Positions 36,566 to 45,685 of a DNA stretch of 64,000 nucleotides are shown here, one piece after another. Under the pieces are notes generated by a model, which saw only the letters and a list, made by a program, of their open reading frames with translations, had not been told where the DNA came from and did no database searches. Position 1 is the first letter of the stretch. The number at the start of each line of letters is the position of its first letter. The stretch spans positions 124,001 to 188,000 of the forward strand of contig JAIRVG010000105.1 of the NCBI GenBank assembly GCA_031253995.1, read 5' to 3'. Position numbers and translations under genes: made by a program. This stretch comes from Paucimonas sp. Its GTDB lineage: Bacteria; Pseudomonadota; Gammaproteobacteria; Pseudomonadales; Pseudomonadaceae.

Positions 36566-38458
36566 TCAATCCCGCCGCAGAAACTCTGTCCTTTCCGACC
36601 CGTCCGCATTCAGCTGGAACACCCGTTCCGGCTGCCCCGCCTCATTGAAGAACACCTGCCCCAGCCCTGCGCTGTTCCATAGCCGTTCCCCGGACTCGGC
36701 GCGACTCGGCACCCGCGGCACCACTTCCATCAAGCGTCGCCGGGTAAACCAGTTCAAAGGCGAACTTGGCGAGTACAGCCAGCGGTTGAGGCGGTCGAAG
36801 ACTTCCAGCAGCCGCGCCGGAAACTGGTTCTTGATCCCGCTGCTGGTCACCTGCCACAGGTGCGGACCGCGCTGGCGATGGCGGATCAGCACTTCGTAGA
36901 CGAACGAGTAATGCACATCCCCGGACAGCACCACGTAATGCCCGGGCGTGCGCGAATGGCGGAAGATATTCAGGATCACCTGCGCCGCACCGCGATGGGC
37001 CATCCAGTTCTCCGCATCCACCAGCAGCGGATAACCGCACCAGCTGAAGATTTTCTGCACCGTCTCGATCAGCTTCACGCCGAAGATCGGCGCCGGCGAG
37101 ACGATGACCGCCGAGGGATGATCCAGCAGTGCCTGCTGCAGCTCGCAGAGCGCTTCCCAGTCGAGCAGGCCGGACGGCTTGGCCAGGTTGCTCTCGCTGC
37201 GCCAGCGTCGGGTGCGGGTGTCCAGCACCAGCAGGGTGGGGGTGGTGGGCAGGACGTAGTGCCAGCGCTGGAAACGCAGCAGGTCGCCGATCAGGTCGTC
37301 CTGTCGGGCAGCGTCCAGGTGCCCTTGGTTGGCGAACAGCGACTGGCATTTCTCCAGCAGATCGCCAAAGGCGTCGGGATCGTTGCCCCAGGCCTGGCAC
37401 AGCATGTAGGCCAGCAGGGCATTGCCGATGATCCGCCGCGAGAACGGGTGGCCGTAGGCGGTTTCCTCCCATTGCGCCGAGAGGTTCCAGTCGTCGGTGA
37501 TGTCGTGGTCGTCGAAGATCATCAGGGTCGGCAGGTGCGCGAGGGCGCGGGCGACGCCGCCAAGGCCGTCGATGAAGCCTTCCAGGCAGTCCTGTTCAAG
37601 ACGGTAGCGCTGCTGCTGCGCGGCGCTCAGCGGCGGCATGTCCGGGACGATCAGGGTCCACGGCACCGGCGACCACACCAGCAGGTACATGGCCAGGGTC
37701 TCGGCGAAGGTCACCAGGTGGTTGTCGGCGCTGCTGCTGGTGAAGATCGGCTTGCGCACGCCGCCGAAGAAGCGTTCGCGCAGGGTCTCGTTGCTTTTCA
37801 GCGCCGGCAGCAGGTCGCCGCGCTGGTAATAACTGGCCGGATGATCGTACAGCTCGACGCTGTCACGGATCACCGCGCCCTCCAGGCATTCCTCGAACAG
37901 ACCGAGACACTGGATCAGGCGATGGATGGCACGCAGCATGGGGCCGGCGACATCGTCGGCGTAGACCTGGTCGCCGCTCATCATCAGCAGGGCCGGTCGC
38001 TGGCTCGCCTCATGGTGGCTGGCCAGCAGGCGATCAGCGCAGAGCAGGCCGTCGGCGGCGGGATGGTGCGGCTTGCGGCAGGAACCGTGGAGCAACTGGT
38101 CCAGGCGCGAGCGCACGACGAAATCCGGGCGCGTCATGCCGTCGTACAACAGGTGGGGCGCCCATTCCGCGATGCCGGCACCGTCCAGCAGCAGGTCGTA
38201 GCCGATGCGTTCGTCGCAGGGCAGCAGGGTCTCCAGCTGGATGTCCATCAGGTGCATGAACGCGTTCCGGCCCACGGGCAGGATCCGGCAGCGCGGGCCT
38301 TCCAGGGTCAGGACCAGCGGTTCGCTGGCGGGACAGTGCAGGTGCAGTTCAGGTACCAGCGGTCGCGTGGCGACCAGCCAGAAAACGATGCGCGTGGCTT
38401 CGACCCGGCGCAGCAGGGGGCCAGCGAGTACCAGCGGCAGGCTAGGGGAATCGGACAT
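36566..38458 (-). CDS. PhoD-like metallophosphatase, alkaline phosphatase D family
   Basis: A 630-residue protein with no signal peptide or membrane segment, so likely cytoplasmic. The metallophosphatase part has LLMMSGDQVYADD, LMIFDDHDITDDW, and GHYVVLSGDVHYSFVYEVL with metal-binding Asp and His. The first 100 residues form a beta-sandwich (LHCPASEPLVLTL..). Substrate unknown; phosphodiester or phosphomonoester activity is expected from the family. It stands alone before tal and converges on rssC. Confidence 0.85.
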   Translation of the reverse strand: MSDSPSLPLVLAGPLLRRVEATRIVFWLVATRPLVPELHLHCPASEPLVLTLEGPRCRILPVGRNAFMHLMDIQLETLLPCDERIGYDLLLDGAGIAEWAPHLLYDGMTRPDFVVRSRLDQLLHGSCRKPHHPAADGLLCADRLLASHHEASQRPALLMMSGDQVYADDVAGPMLRAIHRLIQCLGLFEECLEGAVIRDSVELYDHPASYYQRGDLLPALKSNETLRERFFGGVRKPIFTSSSADNHLVTFAETLAMYLLVWSPVPWTLIVPDMPPLSAAQQQRYRLEQDCLEGFIDGLGGVARALAHLPTLMIFDDHDITDDWNLSAQWEETAYGHPFSRRIIGNALLAYMLCQAWGNDPDAFGDLLEKCQSLFANQGHLDAARQDDLIGDLLRFQRWHYVLPTTPTLLVLDTRTRRWRSESNLAKPSGLLDWEALCELQQALLDHPSAVIVSPAPIFGVKLIETVQKIFSWCGYPLLVDAENWMAHRGAAQVILNIFRHSRTPGHYVVLSGDVHYSFVYEVLIRHRQRGPHLWQVTSSGIKNQFPARLLEVFDRLNRWLYSPSSPLNWFTRRRLMEVVPRVPSRAESGERLWNSAGLGQVFFNEAGQPERVFQLNADGSERTEFLRRD

Positions 38459-38541
38459 CTGGGCGAGGATCGTTTGCCAGTAGTTGCAAAAGAGGCGGGA
38501 CTTTCCGCCCTGTCGCCCCTACTGGCAAATCGATATTTGTA

Positions 38542-39468
38542 TCAGGCTTTTGCAGAAAGCAGGGCTTCGAGCTTTTCCTGGTCGCGTGCGAACAGGCGGA
38601 TGCCCTCGGCCAGTTTCTCGGTGGCCATGGCGTCTTCGTTGAAGGCCCAGCGGAAGCGGCTTTCGTTGAGGTCGACACGCGGCTCGCCCTGGGCGCCCGG
38701 CTTCAACTTGCGTTCCAGGGTGCCCTGGTCGTCGCTCAGCTGTTGCAGCAGCTCGGGGCTGATGGTCAGGCGGTCGCAGCCGGCCAGTTGTTCGATCTGG
38801 CCGATATTGCGGAAGCTGGCGCCCATGACCACGGTGTCGTAGCCATTGGCCTTGTAGTAGTCGTAGATCCGGGTTACCGACTGCACGCCCGGGTCCTCGG
38901 CACCGACATATTCCTTGCCGGTGGACTTTTTGTACCAGTCGTAGATGCGTCCTACGAACGGCGAGATGAGGAACACCCCGGCGTCGGCGCAGGCGGCGGC
39001 CTGGGCGAAGGAGAACAGCAGGGTCAGGTTGGTCTGGATGCCTTCCTTTTCCAGGGTCTCGGCGGCGCGGATGCCTTCCCAGGTCGAGGCCAGCTTGATC
39101 AGCACGCGGTCGCGGCCGACGCCGGCCTTGTCGTACAGGTCGATCAGCGTGCGCGCCTTGGCCAGCAGGGCCGGTTCGTCGAAGGACAGGCGGGCATCGA
39201 CTTCGGTGGAGATACGGCCGGGGATCGCCTTGAGGATGCCGCTACCCACCGAGACGGCGAAGGCATCGCAAGCCAGATCGACATTGCCCTTGCTGCCGGC
39301 GATGGCCTGGGCCAGCAGGTCGGCATAGCCGGGCAGGGCGGCGGCCTTGAGCAGCAGGGAAGGGTTGGTAGTGGCATCGACCGGCTTGAGGCGGCTGATC
39401 GCGTCGATATCGCCGGTATCGGCGACGACCGTGGTGAACTGCTTGAGTTGTTCCAGCTTGGAAGTCAT
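38542..39468 (-). CDS. tal: Transaldolase
   Basis: A 308-residue class I transaldolase of the pentose phosphate pathway. MTSKLEQLKQFTTVVADTGDIDAISRLKPVDATTNPSLLLKAA is the conserved N-terminus with Asp in DATTNPS; the Schiff-base Lys is in RVLIKLASTWEGI; FSFAQAAACADAGVFLISPFVGRIYDWYKK follows. ATG at 39466-39468 is the standard start; the frame extends upstream without support. Confidence 0.95.
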   Translation of the reverse strand: MTSKLEQLKQFTTVVADTGDIDAISRLKPVDATTNPSLLLKAAALPGYADLLAQAIAGSKGNVDLACDAFAVSVGSGILKAIPGRISTEVDARLSFDEPALLAKARTLIDLYDKAGVGRDRVLIKLASTWEGIRAAETLEKEGIQTNLTLLFSFAQAAACADAGVFLISPFVGRIYDWYKKSTGKEYVGAEDPGVQSVTRIYDYYKANGYDTVVMGASFRNIGQIEQLAGCDRLTISPELLQQLSDDQGTLERKLKPGAQGEPRVDLNESRFRWAFNEDAMATEKLAEGIRLFARDQEKLEALLSAKA

Positions 39469-39508
39469 GAGCGTGCTCTGTCCTGTGCGGTGCGACGACA
39501 TTACCCGA

Positions 39509-39543
39509 GCCCCGCCAGCGGCTCAAGGGCCGTGCTGGCGGGG
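39509..39543. terminator. Hairpin between tal and dusA
   Basis: GCCCCGCCAGC (39509-39519) and GCTGGCGGGG (39534-39543) form a 10-bp stem with a 14-base loop. It lies downstream of dusA on its strand but lacks a T-run, so it could be a terminator or a REP-like remnant. Confidence 0.5.
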
Positions 39544-39585
39544 TGCGAGGGGTAAGTCTTCGAGTGCCGCGGAGCGCGCGGGTTC

Positions 39586-40584
<999 letters not shown>

Positions 40585-40726
40585 GGGTCGACTATGTGGC
40601 TTGGGCGCGTCAGCCATTTTCGGCGGGACGCGGCCTGGAGATCGAGGGAAAGTCGGGCAGTTTACCAGAAGGCGGGGTGTTCGCCTGCCATGGGCTGCGT
40701 TTGAGTAAGCTCCGGTTTCTGCCATC

Positions 40727-41761
40727 ATGGAACGCCATTTCCGCAGGAGCGCCCGCTTGAGCCAGTACCAGCCACCCCTGACCCTGACCCCGCGCATGCT
40801 GTCGCTGGTGGCTGAAATCGGCGAGCGCGTCGGGCTGCTGGCTGCCCGGCAGGAACAGGCAACGCCGCAGCTTCGGCGTGGCAATCGCATCCGTACCATC
40901 CAGGCATCGCTGGCCATCGAAAACAACACCTTGAGTGTCGAGCAGGTCACGGCGGTACTGGATGGCAAGCATGTGCTGGGGTTGCCTCGCGAGATACAGG
41001 AGGTGCGCAACGCCTTCTCGGCGTATGAGGCCATGCAGGTCTGGCAACCGGACCGGCGTGACCATCTGCTGGCGGCCCACGGATTGCTCATGCACGGACT
41101 GATCGACGATGCCGGTCACTATCGGCGTGGCGGCGTCGGCATCTACCGTGGTGAGCGCTTGTTGCACATGGCACCCCCGGCCAGCCGGGTGCCGCAACTG
41201 GTGGATGATCTGCTGGCCTGGCTGGGACGTTGCGAACTGCACCCGCTGATCGCCAGTTGTGTCTTCCATTACGAGTTCGAGTTCATCCATCCCTTCGCCG
41301 ATGGCAACGGGCGCATGGGGCGACTCTGGCAAACCCTGATACTCAGCCAGTGGCGAGGGATACTGGCGTACCTGCCGGTGGAAAGTGTGATTCGCGAGCA
41401 GCAGGATGCGTATTACGAGGCGTTGGCGCTTGCCGACAAGCTTGCGCAAGCGACGCCGTTCGTTGAGTTCATGCTGAATGCACTGCGTGAGGCGCTGCTT
41501 GAGAGCGCAGCCAGCGAACAAGCAGTAGAACAAGTAACAGAACAAGTAACAGAACAAGTAGCGCGGTTGCTTAAGGTGCTCGCACCTGGTGAAGCATTGA
41601 AAGCCAGCGAGCTGATGGAGCGCCTGGACCTGGCAAGCCGCCCGGCGTTCACCAAGAACTACCTGAAGCCGGCCCTTGCCGTCGGGGTGATCGAGATGCT
41701 CGATCCAGCGTCGCCACGTAGTCCGTTGCAGAAGTATCGGCGTCCGGTACAGGGTGCTTGA
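40727..41761 (+). CDS. Fic family protein (AMP transferase) with C-terminal winged helix
   Basis: A 344-residue Fic protein. The motif HPFADGNGRMGRLW carries the catalytic His and the ATP-binding Asn/Arg. SLAIENN at about residue 62-68 matches the (S/T)xxxE(G/N) inhibitory helix, here N-terminal to the Fic core, so this is a self-inhibited class II Fic. A Glu/Gln/Val/Thr repeat precedes the C-terminal winged helix, a DNA-binding fold common in this Fic type. The ATG lacks a ribosome site, while a TTG at 40757 follows AGGAG; the true start may be there. The target is unknown. Confidence 0.87.
   Translation: MERHFRRSARLSQYQPPLTLTPRMLSLVAEIGERVGLLAARQEQATPQLRRGNRIRTIQASLAIENNTLSVEQVTAVLDGKHVLGLPREIQEVRNAFSAYEAMQVWQPDRRDHLLAAHGLLMHGLIDDAGHYRRGGVGIYRGERLLHMAPPASRVPQLVDDLLAWLGRCELHPLIASCVFHYEFEFIHPFADGNGRMGRLWQTLILSQWRGILAYLPVESVIREQQDAYYEALALADKLAQATPFVEFMLNALREALLESAASEQAVEQVTEQVTEQVARLLKVLAPGEALKASELMERLDLASRPAFTKNYLKPALAVGVIEMLDPASPRSPLQKYRRPVQGA
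41513..41560 (+). repeat. 12-bp tandem repeat inside the fic gene
   Basis: Units of 12 bases, the last two perfect (ACAGAACAAGTA at 41537-41548 and 41549-41560) and two degenerate before them, encode SEQA-VEQV-TEQV-TEQV. Since 12 is a multiple of three, copy-number change would lengthen the linker and not shift the frame. Confidence 0.8.
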
Positions 41762-41813
41762 TCCTGTTGAATGTCCGGTCGCCAGACCCATTGGCGATTG
41801 CTTTTATCGCGTC

Positions 41814-42701
41814 TCAGCTCCGATCCGAGAGGAATGTCACCAACTCTCGCCCATGGGAGCTCAACCCCTCCCACTCCCTGAAGCAGATGCGCAACTCCAG
41901 CGCCGCCCACCGTTCCTCCAGCACCACGCAGCGCACCGGCAATTCCTGCTCCAGCCGCCGTGCCGTGGTCTCCGGCAGCATGGCGATCCCTGCTCGCTGC
42001 GCCACCAGTTGGGCGATGGCTTCGAAACCCGGCGCGCGGACGCGGATCTTCAGGGGCATGGACAGGTTCAGCGCCTTTTCCTCGACGAAACGCTGCATGG
42101 CCCGCTCCGGTGGCAGGCAGACGAAGGGGTAGGCGAGGGCGTCGTGCAGATGCAGCTGGCCGCGCTCCGCCAACGGGTGATCCGCCGGCACCAGCAAGGC
42201 CAGGCGCTCGCTGCGGAAGGGCACCGAGACCACCCCTTCGTTGACCAGGTTGCCGTCGTACACGCCAATCTCGCACTCGCCGCCGCGGACCATGCGCAGG
42301 ATATCCGTGCTCTTGTGCTCCACCAGTTGCAGGTCGATTTCCGGGTAGTCGAACAGGAACGGCCCGAGCACGCTGGGCAGGATGGTGCTGTTGCTGACGG
42401 TGGACGCGGCCAGGTGCAGGGTGATGCGTTTCTGTCCGGCCAGTTCCTTGAGCATGTCGTCCAGCTTGCGCGCCTCGCCGAGCACGCCCCGCGCCGACTC
42501 CAGCACCAGGCGCCCGCTCGGGGTGAGCTGCATGCCGTCGGCTTTGCGGGTGAACAGGGTGAGGCCGCTGCGCTCCTCGAACTGGCGCAGGCGTGTGCTG
42601 GCGGCAGACACCGCCACCGGAAAACTCGCCGCCGCCTTGCTCAGGCTGCCACTTTCGGCGATGGCGGCGATCAGGCGCAGGTCGGGCAGGTCGAAGTGCA
42701 T
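41814..42701 (-). CDS. LysR-family transcriptional regulator
   Basis: A 295-residue regulator. The helix-turn-helix is LPDLRLIAAIAESGSLSKAAASFPVAVSAASTRLRQFEERSGLTLFTRKADGMQLTPSG. The effector domain follows from about residue 90 (RITLHLAASTVSN). It is divergent from an EamA-type exporter, with several TTCAGAA-type palindromes between them, so the exporter is the likely target. The effector is unknown. Confidence 0.88.
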   Translation of the reverse strand: MHFDLPDLRLIAAIAESGSLSKAAASFPVAVSAASTRLRQFEERSGLTLFTRKADGMQLTPSGRLVLESARGVLGEARKLDDMLKELAGQKRITLHLAASTVSNSTILPSVLGPFLFDYPEIDLQLVEHKSTDILRMVRGGECEIGVYDGNLVNEGVVSVPFRSERLALLVPADHPLAERGQLHLHDALAYPFVCLPPERAMQRFVEEKALNLSMPLKIRVRAPGFEAIAQLVAQRAGIAMLPETTARRLEQELPVRCVVLEERWAALELRICFREWEGLSSHGRELVTFLSDRS

Positions 42702-42715
42702 CGGGGTTTCTCCAA

Positions 42716-42772
42716 TTCAGAACGCTCTGTTCGGAAAAAAGCGATTCTGGCGCGGTGGCGTTCTGTTCAGAA
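42716..42772. promoter_or_regulatory. Two TTCAGAA-type palindromes between the LysR and EamA genes
   Basis: TTCAGAAC-N5-GTTCGGAA (42716-42736) has one mismatch between arms; TTCTG-TT-CAGAA (42761-42772) is a perfect palindrome. A third ATTCTGG follows at about 42784. Their position between divergent genes and T-N11-A geometry suit LysR binding sites. Confidence 0.6.
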
Positions 42773-42802
42773 TAAGCCTGTCACATTCTGGTGCAGACCT
42801 CC

Positions 42803-43762
42803 ATGATCACCCTGCCTTCCCCGATCCAGCGTTCCCTCGACAACGGCAGCCTGTATGCCGTGCTCGCCGCCCTCGGCTTCAGCCTCAAGGCCATCTTCGT
42901 CAAGCTGGCCTATGCCGCCGGCACCGTTGACGCCATTACCCTGCTCGCCCTGCGCATGGGCATTTCCCTGCCGCTGTTCGGCTGGCTGGTCTGGGCCAGC
43001 CGCCATCACGACAATGCGCCGCTGACCTGGGGCAGCGCTGGGCGTGTGCTGTTGCTCGGGTTGTTCGGTTACTACCTGGCGAGCCTGTTCGATTTCTATG
43101 GGTTGCAGTACATCAGCGCCGGGCTGGAACGGCTGATCCTGTTCACCTACCCGACCCTGGTGCTGATCTTCCAGGCCGTGGCCCTGCGTGAGCGGCCGAC
43201 CCCGCGGGTGCTGGCGGCCATGGGCCTGTGCTATTTCGGCCTGGGGATCGCCTTCGTGCATGACGTGAGCATTTCCGGGATGGGCAACCAGGTAATCCTC
43301 GGGTCGCTGTGGGTCTTCGCCAGTGCGGTGACCTATGCGCTGTACTACTCGGGCACCGGGATGATGCTGAAGAGCATGAGTTCCATGCGCCTGGCCGGGC
43401 TGGCGGGTACGGCGTCGTCGCTCATGGTGCTGGGGCACTACCTGCTGACCGGAGACTTCGCCTTGCTCGGCCAGTTGCCGCCGGCAGTGTGGCTGAATGC
43501 GCTGTTGATGGCGGTGTTCTCCACCGTGCTGCCGATCTGGTGGGTGGCCCTGGCGATCCAGCGCATGGGCGCGACGCAGACGGCGGCGGTGGGCAATCTC
43601 GGGCCGGTGCTGACGGTGTTCGCCTCGTGGGCGGTGCTCAGCGAGGAGATTTCGCTGTATCAGATCGTCGGGCTGGGGTTGGTGTTGTTCGGGGTTTCCC
43701 GGCTCAAGCCAGGGAAGCCGAAGGTGGTTGAAGAAGCGCTGGGCAAGGCACGTCCGCTGTAG
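42803..43762 (+). CDS. EamA/DMT-family transporter
   Basis: A 319-residue inner membrane protein with ten predicted membrane segments in two EamA repeats (first SLYAVLAALGFSLKAIFVKLAY, second from VILGSLWVFASAVTYALYYSG). The family exports amino acids or other small metabolites or drugs. The ATG at 42803 is preferred over the GTG at 42791. Divergence from the LysR gene suggests substrate-induced export. Its stop codon lies in a hairpin shared with the convergent gene. Confidence 0.88.
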   Translation: MITLPSPIQRSLDNGSLYAVLAALGFSLKAIFVKLAYAAGTVDAITLLALRMGISLPLFGWLVWASRHHDNAPLTWGSAGRVLLLGLFGYYLASLFDFYGLQYISAGLERLILFTYPTLVLIFQAVALRERPTPRVLAAMGLCYFGLGIAFVHDVSISGMGNQVILGSLWVFASAVTYALYYSGTGMMLKSMSSMRLAGLAGTASSLMVLGHYLLTGDFALLGQLPPAVWLNALLMAVFSTVLPIWWVALAIQRMGATQTAAVGNLGPVLTVFASWAVLSEEISLYQIVGLGLVLFGVSRLKPGKPKVVEEALGKARPL

Positions 43763-43785
43763 GAGCGCAGGCGAGCCAGCCTACA
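43758..43785. terminator. Hairpin spanning both stop codons of convergent genes
   Basis: TGTAGG (43758-43763) and CCTACA (43780-43785) form a stem that contains the stop codon of the plus-strand transporter and, on the other strand, that of the minus-strand diguanylate cyclase. The two genes are only 18 bases apart. Confidence 0.6.
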
Positions 43786-45376
43786 AGAGGTGCAGGGATT
43801 CGGCCCCGGCTTCCAGAGCTACGCTGACCCGGTTCCGCCCCTGCTGCTTGGCCAGGTACAACTGCTCGTCCGCCACCTCGAACACCCGCGCCGCATTCTC
43901 CGAATGCAATGGCCACACCGCCACGCCCATCGATACGGTCATGCGTCCGATGGTCTCGAACCGCGTCTCCTCCACCACCGCCCGCAGACGCTCCGCTACC
44001 CGCGCCGCCGCTTCCGGGCCGGCGCCGGGCAGCAGCATGAAGAACTCTTCGCCCCCCGAGCGGCAGATCACGTCGTTGTCCCGCGAGCAGCCGCGCATCA
44101 GCTCGGCCAGCGCCTGCAGCACCTCGTCGCCCACCGCATGGCCATGGGTATCGTTGACCTGCTTGAAATGATCGATATCGATGGCCACCACCGCGAACGG
44201 ACGCTTCTCCGCCTGCCACAGGGTCACCGCCAGGTCCAGGCCACGGCGGTTGCGCAGGCCGGTGAGCGGGTCGGTCTGGATATCGTGGTTGAGCTTGCCC
44301 AGGCGCTCGTGCAGCAGGTTGAGGCCGATCAGCAGGGCACGCTTGAGCTCCGAGGATTCGAAATACCAGGAGCGCACATTCTGGATCTGCACGCTGGTTT
44401 CCGGCTCGCTGATCTTGTGCGCGCCGGCCGCCAGTTGCTTGAGCGGCTGGGCGATGATCCGCGAGAACCACCAGATCAGGAGGAAGCTGGCGATGGCCAG
44501 CGGGATGGTCTTCAGGATCACGTTGAGCAGCAGCGGGTTGAGCCCTTCCAGGGTCGATTCGGTGGAGCGCTGGGCGACGATGCCCCAGTGCGCCGAGGGC
44601 ACCGTGGCGAAGCCGGCGAGCATGTCCACGCCTTCGCTGTTGATCACCTGCTGGGTGCCGTTGTCGCGGCTGGCGAGGTTGTCGATCAGGCTGTTGGCGC
44701 CGACGATGGTGCCCACCCGGTCGGCGTTCGGGTGATAGAGCAGGCGGCGGTTGGCATCCACCACGTAAAGGTAGGAGCCGTTCTTGTAGTAGTGCTCGCC
44801 GAGCAGGTCGTTGAGGATGCTCTTGTGCTTGAGGTAGATGCTCCCGCCGATCAGCCCCAGGTAGTTGCCGCCGCGGTCGAACACCGGCTGGGAAATGAAG
44901 ATGATCAGGTTGTTCGCCGCCGACATGTAGGGGCTGGAGATCATCGGCTTGCGCTCGCGCAGGGCGGCCAGCGCACCCTCCGATTCCAGGGTCTTGCCGA
45001 CGATCTGCAGGGTGTCGGGCGAGGTGGTCAGGACCTTGCCGCGGGCATCGGTGATGACGATGGAATTGAAGGTGTTGGTCTGCAGGCGCAGGCGCGTGGC
45101 CTCCTTGTGCAGGCCGTCGATATCGTCGAAACGGTCGGCCAGCAGATTGGCCCCGTAGGCCAGTTGCTGCTGCGATGCCTGGAGGTAGGTTTCGGTACTG
45201 GCGGCCAGTTTCGAGGCGTAGGCGTGATTGGCTTCGAGCGCATTGTCGATCAGCAACTGGTACTGCACGCGGTAGCTGGCATGGAAGCTGTTGAGCAGGG
45301 TGACCAGGGCGGTGACCAGGGTCAGCAGCAGGATCAGGCTGCGCAGGTCCCAACGGAAGAAAGTCTTGAACGGCAC
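43781..45376 (-). CDS. Membrane diguanylate cyclase with dCache sensor
   Basis: A 531-residue enzyme predicted to make cyclic-di-GMP. A first membrane segment (LILLLTLVTALVTLLNSF) precedes a large periplasmic double-Cache sensor with FISQPVFDRGGNYLGLIGGSIYLK, and a second segment (IPLAIASFLLIWWFSRI) leads to HAMP-like and GGDEF domains. The active site is GGEEF in ICRSGGEEFFMLLPG, and RDND lies five residues upstream, so the inhibitory I-site is present. It is divergent from a GGDEF/EAL protein. Confidence 0.92.
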   Translation of the reverse strand: MPFKTFFRWDLRSLILLLTLVTALVTLLNSFHASYRVQYQLLIDNALEANHAYASKLAASTETYLQASQQQLAYGANLLADRFDDIDGLHKEATRLRLQTNTFNSIVITDARGKVLTTSPDTLQIVGKTLESEGALAALRERKPMISSPYMSAANNLIIFISQPVFDRGGNYLGLIGGSIYLKHKSILNDLLGEHYYKNGSYLYVVDANRRLLYHPNADRVGTIVGANSLIDNLASRDNGTQQVINSEGVDMLAGFATVPSAHWGIVAQRSTESTLEGLNPLLLNVILKTIPLAIASFLLIWWFSRIIAQPLKQLAAGAHKISEPETSVQIQNVRSWYFESSELKRALLIGLNLLHERLGKLNHDIQTDPLTGLRNRRGLDLAVTLWQAEKRPFAVVAIDIDHFKQVNDTHGHAVGDEVLQALAELMRGCSRDNDVICRSGGEEFFMLLPGAGPEAAARVAERLRAVVEETRFETIGRMTVSMGVAVWPLHSENAARVFEVADEQLYLAKQQGRNRVSVALEAGAESLHLL

Positions 45377-45563
45377 CCGAAGCCCCCTTGCCTCGATCGT
45401 GAATCATGGACTGGCGCACCACGTGAACGGTCAATAGCCATGCGTTTCCTGTGGAAAGCCCGACATAGTGCGCCTGCAGCCCGGCATTGTCGCGTCAAGG
45501 GTAATGAGACTTTGATCGAATAGCCACAAACCCCCGGGCATTGGATCTGGCCGAAGGCTCGCG

Positions 45564-45584
45564 GTAATATCATGTCGATATTAC
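45564..45584. promoter_or_regulatory. Palindrome between two divergent cyclic-di-GMP genes
   Basis: GTAATATC (45564-45571) and its exact complement GATATTAC (45577-45584) flank 5 bases. The interval 45377-45685 has no gene. It lies 187 bases from the GGDEF gene start and 101 from the GGDEF/EAL start, so it could regulate one or both. Confidence 0.55.
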
Positions 45585-45685
45585 TTCGTGTGCCAAGGCG
45601 GCGCCGTCCGGAGATCCCGGGCCGTGGCGGGGCAGCGGATTCCAGGTCCACCGGCCACGCAGTGCCGGAATCTTTTGAGTAGAAC

